Origin: Pseudomonas spelaei
GTDB lineage: Bacteria; Pseudomonadota; Gammaproteobacteria; Pseudomonadales; Pseudomonadaceae
Assembly (NCBI RefSeq): GCF_009724245.1
Contig: NZ_WNNK01000011.1
Span: 62,001 to 126,000, forward strand
Direction: 5' to 3'
DNA length: 64,000 nt
A program made the position numbers and the translations under genes. Positions 18,481 through 29,717 of this stretch are shown here, in pieces. Within the stretch, counting starts at the first letter, position 1. Each line of letters starts with the position of its first letter. The notes beneath the pieces are model-generated. The model was not told the origin of the DNA, did not search any database, and saw only the letters and a program-made list of their open reading frames with translations.

Positions 18481-18846
18481 GAAAAGCAGATCTGCTTTCG
18501 CTCTGGCCCTTGCCTTTGCTTCTACCACTCAGGTCGGCTTTCAGGCCGCCGTGCTTTTGATTTTGATCTTAGGCGCCCCGTTAAACCACGATGGCCGAAC
18601 GCAGGTATTACGCAGTGGGCATCCCGGCATGGATGCCGGGATAGCCGCGTTGGGCCATGGATGGCCCGTCGCGGCGGCCCACGGAGTAATGCCGGAGTGA
18701 GGGCACACCGAGCCTGGGCGAGGTGCCGAGTGGTGGGGCAAGAGCCTTTTGGTTACTTTTGGGCTCTTTTCAAAAGTGACCCGCCGTAAGGGCGGAACCA
18801 ATAGCCGCCGTAGCCGCAGCAACGGATATGTACCCAGAAGCCCCCC

Positions 18847-21138
18847 CTACAAATTCTCATACCGATTCATATCCAACACCCCCTCCTCAACCGGCGCAGT
18901 CTCATGGATATACCGCGACAAGTCATGAAAGTACTGCCAGAACAACGGATGACTCCGACGAATCCCCCACCGATCCACAATTTCCTCAAACCGCTTGGCA
19001 TCCTTGGCACTTTCCATCGCTGCCACAAACTCCGGCACCTCCTGCGCCGGAATGTTGAACATGAAATTCGGATAGCTGCTGAGCACTCCCGGATAAATCG
19101 TCACCGTATCCAGCCCCGGCTGATACCGATAAGCCTCACCCAACATAAACGCCACATTACTGTGCGCCCGGTTGCGCAACAGGCTATAGACCTCACGCTG
19201 ACCACTGCGGGTTTCGACCCGCAGCATCGTAGCCTCAGGCAGTTGCTCAATCACCTTCAGCCCAGCCGCCGGTCGCGAGGTCAGTCGGCTCAAGGCCTGT
19301 TCCGCATCCCGCAGCGCCGGATCGATCCCCGGACGCGAGCAATAGGCACTGACACACCGGTTGATCGGATCCGGGCTGGCATTCAGGTCACCATAACGAG
19401 CCAGTAACTGATTGGCGAAATCACGCTTGGGATCCTTTTCATCCAGGTTCAGCCCCGTAGGCTTGTCGTCGTCAATCGCCTCATAATCCATCCACAACTT
19501 GACCTTGCCACTGTTCTGATACCAGTCATCCAGAAAGCCGTCCCGCGAATCCGCAGGCATCAGACGCAAAAAGTTCTGCTCGGCACCATTACGGATCAGG
19601 TCGAAATACAACCGAGTCTGCGCCTGATGCGAGACATTGCCGAAGACATCGAAGTTGACCGCCAACTGGTAATACGTACGCTCCAACAGCGGATAGTCAA
19701 ACAGCCACATCGTCTGCGGAACCTCACCAATCAACCCCTTGGTCACCGAGGCGCTGTCGAAGTGACGGAAGATCGACAGCAGCGCATTGTCATTGCCCGC
19801 CCACAGGCTCGACCAACTGGGCGCTGCAATATCGGCATAACTGTCGCGACGCAGGGCTTCATAGGCGTTGCGCTTGTCACGGTAGGCCAGCCACAGGCTC
19901 AGCACACTGCCCACGTCATCGTTCTGTCCGGGCATCGCCAGCAAGGGCGTGGCCTGGCCGCGATAGCGGGCATCAGTGACGTACAGGTCGTGGTCGGGAT
20001 CCTGGAACAGGGTCCAGAAGTTGTCGCGGATCACGTCCGTGGCGATCTGCCCACGGCATACCGGCCCGCGAATAAAGGTGCGCACGAAGTATTCGGCGTT
20101 ATCCAGCATGAACTGGTAACGCGCCTTGGCCGGGATGGCTTCGAAGGTCTCGAATGGATTAGCCCGGCGCCCAGGCCCGTAGCCCGGCAACGCATGCACC
20201 TGCCAGTCGCCGCTATAGAACAACGACTTGATGCGGGCCATTTTCTCGGCGCTGAACGGATAGGTGATGTGGGTCTTGTGCACAATCACCCCTTGCACCG
20301 GCCACAAACGGTAGTACACCTGGGTGCCCGGGTCGTCGTTGGGACGGCGGGTGTTGATCAGGTCAATCGGCTGACCGCTGGGGGTACGGGAACGTACCCA
20401 CTGGAAGAAATGCCCCGGCTCGCCACCTTCAAAATAGATATGGGCCAGGAACAGATGCTCATACAACCAGCGCGCCACCAGGCTTTCCCGGGCGCCAGGC
20501 TGGTTGAACAGGGCTTCCCATTGCTGGACCTGCAAGACTTCCCGGGCGCTCGGGGCCAGACCCTGCTCGTCGATAGGCGCACCGGAGGCCAGCCAACGTT
20601 GCAGGGTCTGGTATTGCTGATCGGTCAGGCCGGTGACCGCCAGCGGCATGCCTTCCTTGGGATGGGCACCGGCATAGGCGTCGAACTCGCCGGGCATCGG
20701 GCACATATTTTCGCGGCGCAGGCCCAGGACGATGTCGTCTGGCAACTTGGCATTAGGCTGCAAGGGCGCGTTATGCCCCAACTCAAGCATGCGCGTCATC
20801 AGTGCCGCCTGGCTGCCCTGGGCGTCGAGCACAGAGCCAAACCCCTGGCGCTGCCAGGCAGCCTTGCCGAAGGCGTCGTAGAACAAACGGGTCGGCGGCG
20901 TGGCCGTGCTGCGCTCGCCATTGTAGACCGGCACCTTGGTCGCGCCTCGGGCGGCGCCCTCGCCACTGCCCAGGTTGAGCTGGCAGGCCGCGTCATAGCA
21001 GGCATGGCAGGCCACACACTTCTCGGTAAAGATCGGTTGAATATCACGGGTATAGGAAATCGCCGGGGCGGGACCTTGGGCCTGTGTGCTGCTGGCTATC
21101 AGCAATAGAAGAGCGCTGATGATGAGGCGATACGACAT
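18847..21138 (-). CDS. cti: Cis/trans fatty acid isomerase, periplasmic c-type haem protein
   Basis: Converts cis-unsaturated fatty acids of membrane phospholipids to trans, a rapid response to solvents and heat known from Pseudomonas. 763 residues, the family's usual size. An N-terminal signal peptide (LIISALLLLIASSTQAQ, cleavage near residue 20) is followed by the haem-binding motif CVACH in EKCVACHACYDAAC. The long C-terminal region is conserved in Cti (for example SRTPSGQPIDLINTRRPNDD). It is a single gene, divergent from metH with 165 bases between. Its stop codon is only 12 bases from the long inverted repeat, which probably ends the transcript. Confidence 0.94.
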   Translation of the reverse strand: MSYRLIISALLLLIASSTQAQGPAPAISYTRDIQPIFTEKCVACHACYDAACQLNLGSGEGAARGATKVPVYNGERSTATPPTRLFYDAFGKAAWQRQGFGSVLDAQGSQAALMTRMLELGHNAPLQPNAKLPDDIVLGLRRENMCPMPGEFDAYAGAHPKEGMPLAVTGLTDQQYQTLQRWLASGAPIDEQGLAPSAREVLQVQQWEALFNQPGARESLVARWLYEHLFLAHIYFEGGEPGHFFQWVRSRTPSGQPIDLINTRRPNDDPGTQVYYRLWPVQGVIVHKTHITYPFSAEKMARIKSLFYSGDWQVHALPGYGPGRRANPFETFEAIPAKARYQFMLDNAEYFVRTFIRGPVCRGQIATDVIRDNFWTLFQDPDHDLYVTDARYRGQATPLLAMPGQNDDVGSVLSLWLAYRDKRNAYEALRRDSYADIAAPSWSSLWAGNDNALLSIFRHFDSASVTKGLIGEVPQTMWLFDYPLLERTYYQLAVNFDVFGNVSHQAQTRLYFDLIRNGAEQNFLRLMPADSRDGFLDDWYQNSGKVKLWMDYEAIDDDKPTGLNLDEKDPKRDFANQLLARYGDLNASPDPINRCVSAYCSRPGIDPALRDAEQALSRLTSRPAAGLKVIEQLPEATMLRVETRSGQREVYSLLRNRAHSNVAFMLGEAYRYQPGLDTVTIYPGVLSSYPNFMFNIPAQEVPEFVAAMESAKDAKRFEEIVDRWGIRRSHPLFWQYFHDLSRYIHETAPVEEGVLDMNRYENL

Positions 21139-21303
21139 GTTCCCGGTCTCGATTCAATACGTGCGATAAAAACCCGGGCGATTCTACCGGGCTACAGCCC
21201 CCGCCAACATGAGCGATATTCATGCAAATTCCGAACATGCTCTAAAAGCGCACAGGTTTGCTATGATCCACGCCCTCCGTAATCGCCTGACCAGAGTAGT
21301 CCC

Positions 21304-25014
<3,711 letters not shown>

Positions 25015-25030
25015 TAAAACCGGCGACCCT

Positions 25031-25218
25031 ATAGGTATCTACACAATTGTGCAGGGCCTGATTTCTGTAGCCGCTGCCGAGGTACGAGGCTGCGATGGGT
25101 TTGGTGCGGCATTCCGACGAAGCGACCCCGAGGGCGGTCCTGCGGCCCGCATCGCAGCCTCGTACCTCGGCAGCGGCTACGGATTTTCGGAGGTTTCAAG
25201 AAATGTGTAGATACCTAT
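25031..25218. mobile_element. Small non-coding insertion with ATAGGTATCTACACA TIRs (copy B)
   Basis: Terminal inverted repeats ATAGGTATCTACACA (25031-25045) and TGTGTAGATACCTAT (25204-25218) enclose a CCGCTGCCGAGG-class REP palindrome (25066-25180). Left flank AATTGTGCAGGGCCTGATTT matches the complement of the right flank of copy A at 18276-18454, and the right flank matches the complement of its left flank. The REP core, however, has the same orientation in both copies. No clear target duplication is seen here. It may act as the metH transcription end. Confidence 0.85.
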
Positions 25219-25303
25219 GTCCAACGGCTCCCCACAGAACGCTGACCGCCCTGCTTTCGCTGTTCGACTATGCTGTCCTCACACACCTTGTAGCGAGGGA
25301 TGT

Positions 25304-25522
25304 ATGGACGATCCAGTCGACAACAAGCCGCCCACCTTCTGGCAAATGCTCCACAGCGTGATGGCGGCCGCCTTTGGCGTGCAAAGCGGCAAGAACCGCG
25401 CCCGGGACTTTACCCACGGCAAACCCAGCCATTTCGTGGTGCTGGGGATCCTGTTCACGGCGATCTTCGCCCTGGCACTGTTTGGCATCGTCAAGTTGGT
25501 GCTGCACCTGGCCGGCGTATAA
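25304..25522 (+). CDS. DUF2970 family small membrane protein
   Basis: A 72-residue protein of the DUF2970 family, function unknown. Residues 1-42 are soluble (PPTFWQMLHSVMAAAFGVQS, then a basic stretch NRARDFTHGKPSHF). A single transmembrane helix follows (VVLGILFTAIFALALFGIVK) near the C-terminus. ATG at 25304 follows GCGAGGGA. It lies between the metH repeat element and the convergent binding-protein gene, whose stop is six bases away. Confidence 0.85.
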   Translation: MDDPVDNKPPTFWQMLHSVMAAAFGVQSGKNRARDFTHGKPSHFVVLGILFTAIFALALFGIVKLVLHLAGV

Positions 25523-25528
25523 ACGGCG

Positions 25529-26608
25529 TCAGTGCATCAGCAGTTGCAGGCTAAAGGGATAACGGTAGGACTCGGGCTTGCCCTGGGCTGACAGCGCACG
25601 GAAATCCACGTTGTATTGCTGGCTGGCGTTGATGGCTTGCAGGCGCCGAGCCTGTTCCGGCTCGATCAACTGGAACAGCGCTTCCTCACGATCACGGCCG
25701 CCATGCAAGCTGATGTCCACACCGTGGGCATCGTCGTCGAGCAGCACCATCGCCCAGCCCCCCGTGGTGAAATGCCCGGCTACCAGCGTGCTCAACCGAC
25801 CGTCAATGCGTGCACCCAGCACCTCGGACGAGCTGTTGACCGCACTGAACAACACGTCCTTGCCGGGTGTGCGTCCGGCCTCCTGCGCAGCCTGCATGGC
25901 CCCCAAGGCCATTTCATCGTTAGCCGACCACACCAGTGCTGTCTGCGGATAACGCTTGAACAACTGCGTGGCCTGCTCAAAGGCACGCTGGCGGTTCCAT
26001 TCGCCGTACACCACCTGACGCAAGCGCACGTCGGGATGTTCGCCCAGGGCACGGCGCATACCCTCTTCACGCCGTTGTGCCGCAGGGGTGTTCTTGACGC
26101 CGGAAAAAGCCAGCAGGTCAAGGGACTGACCAGGCTTGGTCTCACCGTATTGGCGCAGCATGTCCTCGAGCATCAGGTAACCGGCCTGCTCGTCATCGGC
26201 AACGATGCTGCCGATCCAATTGGAGTACTTGCCAGCATCCAGCAACTGCATCTGATCAACCGTCAGGGCATTGTTGACGATGAGCAGCTTGACGCCACTG
26301 CCCTGGGACAGGCGCAGAATTTGCGGGGCGATGTACTGCTCGTTGACCAGCACCAGGTAATCCGGCCGCGGCGAACCTTGCAAGGTTTCCCGTGCCTGTT
26401 GGAGAGTGTTCTGCGGATCGCGCCCGGAATAACGCACACGCAAATCCAGGCCGAGGTCCTTGGCGGCGGCCTGCATGAATTGCGAGTAACTGACCCAGAA
26501 GGTTTCGGTGGAGGTGCCAGGGTTGAGAAAAACCACAGACGTTGCATGGGCCATTACCCCGAACGTCACCCCCATCACCCACACACACGCACAGAGAACC
26601 TTCAACAT
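25529..26608 (-). CDS. Orphan periplasmic sugar-type binding protein
   Basis: A 359-residue protein of the periplasmic binding protein/LacI-like fold (type I). A signal peptide is visible (LCACVWVMGVTFGVMAHA, cleavage near residue 22). The body shows the class landmarks: FLNPGTSTETFWVSYSQFMQ, a central NNALT segment, FSGVKNTPAAQRREEGMRRAL, and VWSANDEMALGAMQAA. Such proteins deliver ligand to ABC importers or to membrane sensors. There is no transporter or sensor gene next to it, so ligand and partner are unknown. It is a single-gene unit convergent with the DUF2970 gene. Confidence 0.8.
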   Translation of the reverse strand: MLKVLCACVWVMGVTFGVMAHATSVVFLNPGTSTETFWVSYSQFMQAAAKDLGLDLRVRYSGRDPQNTLQQARETLQGSPRPDYLVLVNEQYIAPQILRLSQGSGVKLLIVNNALTVDQMQLLDAGKYSNWIGSIVADDEQAGYLMLEDMLRQYGETKPGQSLDLLAFSGVKNTPAAQRREEGMRRALGEHPDVRLRQVVYGEWNRQRAFEQATQLFKRYPQTALVWSANDEMALGAMQAAQEAGRTPGKDVLFSAVNSSSEVLGARIDGRLSTLVAGHFTTGGWAMVLLDDDAHGVDISLHGGRDREEALFQLIEPEQARRLQAINASQQYNVDFRALSAQGKPESYRYPFSLQLLMH

Positions 26609-26710
26609 TGCTGCCCTAGCCCCGAGAAATCACCGCCCATCATAGTGGCAATTCGCCTGACAATCTCGGCTAATCGTCAATTGTCGGACAATTCAGGACC
26701 GGGCAGCCTC

Positions 26711-26824
26711 TCATTGATGACTGACCCAGAACACAGCGGTTGAAACCACCAGAATAATCAGGAACAGAATCGCCCAAGCGTCCACGGTACTGTCGCTCTT
26801 TCGGGCTTTGGTTGAATTGCTCAT
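26711..26824 (-). CDS. 37-residue single-span membrane protein
   Basis: ATG at 26822-26824 is preceded by AAGAGGCG at good spacing. The product is 37 residues: a charged N-terminus (MSNSTKARKSDSTVDAW) followed by one transmembrane helix (AILFLIILVVSTAVFWV) and SHQ. I recognise no named family, though I believe similar short proteins occur next to this reductase gene in other pseudomonads. It is divergent from cysI with 233 bases between. A longer in-frame start at 26986 would overlap the cysI leader and has no good ribosome site. Confidence 0.65.
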   Translation of the reverse strand: MSNSTKARKSDSTVDAWAILFLIILVVSTAVFWVSHQ

Positions 26825-27057
26825 CGCATCGCCTCTTGTCGGTTTTATAGGTGATTGCACTAAGACTCGACCACAGTAAAGTTCATGGTTGCCCGTATGA
26901 CAAATGTGGGTAATTCGATAACCAGTCTCATTAGTCGATTTGGTTCTTTGCATATACTCAAACATCACTTTTGCGCATAAACGCAAACTGGTATCGTGCG
27001 CCGGCTCCGTTGGGAGTGCGCGGCCGTGCGCGCAGATTTGCCGAGAACAGGACCTAT

Positions 27058-28716
27058 ATGTACGTATACGACGAATACGATCAGCGCATCATCGAGGACC
27101 GCGTCAAGCAGTTCCGTGATCAGACCCGACGCTATCTGGCAGGCGAACTGAGCGAAGAAGAGTTCCGCCCTCTGCGCCTGCAAAATGGCCTTTATATTCA
27201 GCGCTTTGCGCCGATGTTGCGGGTTGCCGTGCCTTATGGCCAACTGACCTCGCGCCAGACGCGAATGATGGCCAGGATTGCCCGTGACTTCGACAAGGGC
27301 TACGCCCACATCAGCACCCGCCAGAACGTGCAGTTCAACTGGCCGGCCCTGGAAGATGTGCCGGACATCCTCGCTGAATTGGCCACCGTGCAGATGCACG
27401 CGATTCAGACCAGCGGTAACTGCCTGCGCAACGTGACCACCGATCAATTCGCCGGCGTTGCTGCCGACGAACTGATCGACCCGCGCCCATGGTGTGAAAT
27501 CGTCCGCCAGTGGACCACCTTCCACCCGGAGTTCGCCTACCTGCCGCGCAAGTTCAAGATCGCCATCAATGGCTCGACCTCGGACCGTGCAGCCATTGAA
27601 GTCCATGACATCGGCCTGGAGCCGGTGCACAACGCAGCAGGCGAACTGGGTTTCCGTGTACTGGTGGGTGGCGGCCTGGGCCGTACCCCGGTGGTGGGGG
27701 CCTTCATCAATGAATTCCTGCCATGGCAAGACCTGTTGAGCTACCTCGACGCTATCCTGCGGGTCTACAACCGCTATGGCCGTCGTGACAACAAGTACAA
27801 GGCACGCATCAAGATCCTGGTGAAGGCGCTGACCCCTGAGGTCTTCGCCCAGAAAGTCGACGCCGAGATGGAACACCTGCGCGGCGGCCAGACCACCCTG
27901 ACCGAAGCTGAAGTGCATCGCGTCGCCAAACACTTCGTCGATCCGGACTACAAGGCCCTGAGCAATCTGGATGCCGAACTGGCCGAGCTCGATCAACAAC
28001 ACCCAGGCTTTGCCCGTTGGCGTGTGCGCAATACCCTGGCGCACAAGAAGCCAGGCTATGTCGCCGTGACCCTGTCGCTCAAGCCGACTGGCGTAGCGCC
28101 GGGCGATATCACCGACAAGCAGCTGGACGGTGTCGCTGACCTGGCTGAGCGCTACAGCTTCGGCCAACTGCGCACCTCCCACGAACAGAACATCATCCTC
28201 GCGGACGTCGAGCAGAGCCAGTTGTTCACCCTGTGGGGCGAGTTGCGCGAGCAAGGTTTCGCCACGCCGAACATTGGCTTGCTGACCGACATCATCTGCT
28301 GCCCGGGTGGCGACTTCTGCTCCCTGGCCAACGCCAAGTCGATCCCGATTGCCGAGTCGATCCAGCGTCGTTTCGATGACCTGGATTACCTGTTCGACAT
28401 CGGCGAGCTGGACCTGAACATCTCCGGCTGCATGAACGCCTGTGGTCACCACCACGTCGGCCATATCGGCATCCTCGGGGTGGACAAGAAAGGCGAAGAA
28501 TTCTATCAAGTGTCCCTGGGCGGCAGCGCCAGCCGCGACGCGAGCCTGGGCAAGATCCTCGGCCCGTCGTTCGCCCAGGAAGCCATGCCTGAAGTGATCG
28601 GCAAGCTGATTGATGTGTACATTGAACAGCGCACCGAAGATGAGCGTTTCATCGACACCTACCAGCGCATCGGCATTGACCTGTTCAAGGAGCGCGTCTA
28701 TGCAGCGAATCATTAA
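27058..28716 (+). CDS. cysI: Sirohaem sulfite/nitrite reductase
   Basis: A 552-residue sirohaem and 4Fe-4S reductase, in Pseudomonas normally the assimilatory sulfite reductase. It shows the N-terminal RFAPMLRVAVPYGQL half-domain, TSGNCLRNVTTD, and cluster/sirohaem cysteines in CCPGGDFCSLANAKS and SGCMNACGHHHVGHIG. ATG at 27058-27060 follows AGGA; upstream in-frame starts lack this. Sulfite rather than nitrite as substrate is inferred from the DUF934 partner and genus knowledge. The downstream gene overlaps it by 17 bases, so they form an operon. Confidence 0.9.
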   Translation: MYVYDEYDQRIIEDRVKQFRDQTRRYLAGELSEEEFRPLRLQNGLYIQRFAPMLRVAVPYGQLTSRQTRMMARIARDFDKGYAHISTRQNVQFNWPALEDVPDILAELATVQMHAIQTSGNCLRNVTTDQFAGVAADELIDPRPWCEIVRQWTTFHPEFAYLPRKFKIAINGSTSDRAAIEVHDIGLEPVHNAAGELGFRVLVGGGLGRTPVVGAFINEFLPWQDLLSYLDAILRVYNRYGRRDNKYKARIKILVKALTPEVFAQKVDAEMEHLRGGQTTLTEAEVHRVAKHFVDPDYKALSNLDAELAELDQQHPGFARWRVRNTLAHKKPGYVAVTLSLKPTGVAPGDITDKQLDGVADLAERYSFGQLRTSHEQNIILADVEQSQLFTLWGELREQGFATPNIGLLTDIICCPGGDFCSLANAKSIPIAESIQRRFDDLDYLFDIGELDLNISGCMNACGHHHVGHIGILGVDKKGEEFYQVSLGGSASRDASLGKILGPSFAQEAMPEVIGKLIDVYIEQRTEDERFIDTYQRIGIDLFKERVYAANH

Positions 28717-29194
28717 AAACAACGAAGTGGTCGACGAAACCTGGCACCTGCTGCCCAAGGACGCGACCCTCGATGGCATCTCCAACTGCGACGACCTGAT
28801 CGTGCCGCTGGCCCTGTGGCGCGATCATGCTCACGCCCTCAAGGCCCGCGACGGCGGCTTGGGTGTATGGCTGGACGCCGATGAAGAAGCCGAAGAAATC
28901 GCTGATGATGTGACCAACTTCCAGGTCATCGCCCTGAACTTCCCGGCCTTCACCGACGGTCGCAACTACTCCAACGCCCGCCTGCTGCGTGACCGTTATG
29001 GTTACAAGGGCGAGCTGCGGGCGATTGGCGATGTGCTGCGCGACCAACTGTTCTACCTGCACCGCTGCGGGTTCGATGCCTACGCCTTGCGCGCTGACAA
29101 AGACCCGTATGAAGCCCTGGAAAGTCTCAAGGACTTCTCGGTGACCTACCAGGCGGCGACTGACGAACCGTTGCCGTTGTTCCGCCGCCGCTAA
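28700..29194 (+). CDS. DUF934 family protein, sulfite reductase partner
   Basis: A 164-residue protein of the DUF934 family, commonly encoded directly after cysI in Pseudomonas and thought to support sulfite reduction. Conserved segments visible are LPLALWRDHAH-like IVPLALW, FPAFTDGRNYSNARLLRDRYGYKGELRAIGDVLRDQ and a single Cys in RCGFDAYAL. ATG at 28700 lies inside cysI with AAGGAG nearby (28687-28692), giving a 17-base overlap and probable coupling. A hairpin terminator follows the stop. Confidence 0.88.
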   Translation: MQRIIKNNEVVDETWHLLPKDATLDGISNCDDLIVPLALWRDHAHALKARDGGLGVWLDADEEAEEIADDVTNFQVIALNFPAFTDGRNYSNARLLRDRYGYKGELRAIGDVLRDQLFYLHRCGFDAYALRADKDPYEALESLKDFSVTYQAATDEPLPLFRRR

Positions 29195-29206
29195 GCGTCA
29201 GCGTAT

Positions 29207-29233
29207 AAAAAACCCTGGCATGCCAGGGTTTTT
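29207..29233. terminator. Bidirectional terminator between DUF934 and merR genes
   Basis: AAAAAACCCTGGCA paired with TGCCAGGGTTTTTT. This perfect GC stem flanked by A- and T-runs lies between the convergent cysI operon and the MerR gene and can stop transcription from either side. Confidence 0.92.
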
Positions 29234-29638
29234 TCATGGGTTGATGTTGATCGACGCCAGTACCTGCTTCTGCCCCATGGAACACGGCACGCCTTCCGGT
29301 TGCGCCCGTACCGCCTCGATCACGCCCAACAACTGCGCCTTGCTGTGCGCCAACTGCGTTTGCATCACCTCGATCTGCGCCACTTTACGTTCCAGGCCCT
29401 CAATCAGCGCCTCACGCTTGTGCTCGCCTTCGGTCGGCATCAACGCTTTAAGCTCCTGCAACGTAAACCCGGCCTGTTGTGCGCTCTGGATCAACTGCAG
29501 GGTCTGTAGTGCCTGCGGCGCATAACGCCGATATCCATTGGCCTGGCGCCCTACCTGACTGATCAACCCTTCCGCTTCGTAAAACCGAATGCGCGACGCC
29601 GCCAACCCGCTGAGCTTTGCCAATTCGCCAATATTCAT
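29234..29638 (-). CDS. MerR family transcriptional regulator
   Basis: A 134-residue MerR-type regulator. It has an N-terminal winged helix-turn-helix (MNIGELAKLSGLAASRIRFYEAEGLI through NGYRRY), then a dimerisation coiled coil (ALIEGLERKVAQIEVMQTQLAHSKAQL). The C-terminal effector region is short with a single Cys (VPCSM), so it is not an iron-sulfur SoxR. It is divergent from an Old Yellow Enzyme gene, and the intergenic promoter has the long spacer typical of MerR control. Effector is unknown; an electrophile or quinone is a reasonable guess given the target. Confidence 0.9.
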   Translation of the reverse strand: MNIGELAKLSGLAASRIRFYEAEGLISQVGRQANGYRRYAPQALQTLQLIQSAQQAGFTLQELKALMPTEGEHKREALIEGLERKVAQIEVMQTQLAHSKAQLLGVIEAVRAQPEGVPCSMGQKQVLASININP

Positions 29639-29659
29639 CGCTGCGTCCTTCTTACCTGC

Positions 29660-29690
29660 TTGACATTAAAGTTAGCTTTAAGCTTAGCCT
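29660..29690 (+). promoter_or_regulatory. MerR-type promoter of the Old Yellow Enzyme gene
   Basis: TTGACA at 29660-29665 and TAGCCT at 29685-29690 are separated by 19 bases instead of 17. The spacer contains the perfect palindrome TTAAAG-TTAG-CTTTAA. A 19-base spacer with a centred dyad is the classic MerR-activated arrangement, where the regulator bends DNA to realign the two boxes. The start codon of the enzyme lies 27 bases downstream. Confidence 0.75.
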
Positions 29691-29717
29691 GAGGCCTCTG
29701 TCAACGAGGACTCAACC

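Larger units (their letters stand above)
17847..18834. repeat. Nested 1-kb inverted repeat between nfuA and cti
   Basis: Two long arms, roughly 17847-18182 and 18497-18834, are imperfect inverted copies. Landmarks are ATATCCGTTGCTGCGG, TTTTGAAAAGAGCCCAAAAG, TGCCGGAGTGAGGGC and TTAACGGGGCGCCTAAGATC, with their complements. The arms have diverged most in the middle (an extra GCATCCCGGC hairpin in the right arm). The centre holds a REP doublet that is itself interrupted. The whole 1.09-kb gap between nfuA and cti is this structure. Short open frames inside it are mirrored in both arms and are not genes. Confidence 0.9.

Noticed and set aside
18451..18822. Short open frames within the inverted repeat between nfuA and cti
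   Set aside because: They are mirrored in the other arm and lack ribosome sites; repeat DNA explains them.
21139..21303. Possible cobalamin riboswitch upstream of metH
   Set aside because: No B12 box or GCCCCCGCAAC-type core is present on either strand in this gap.
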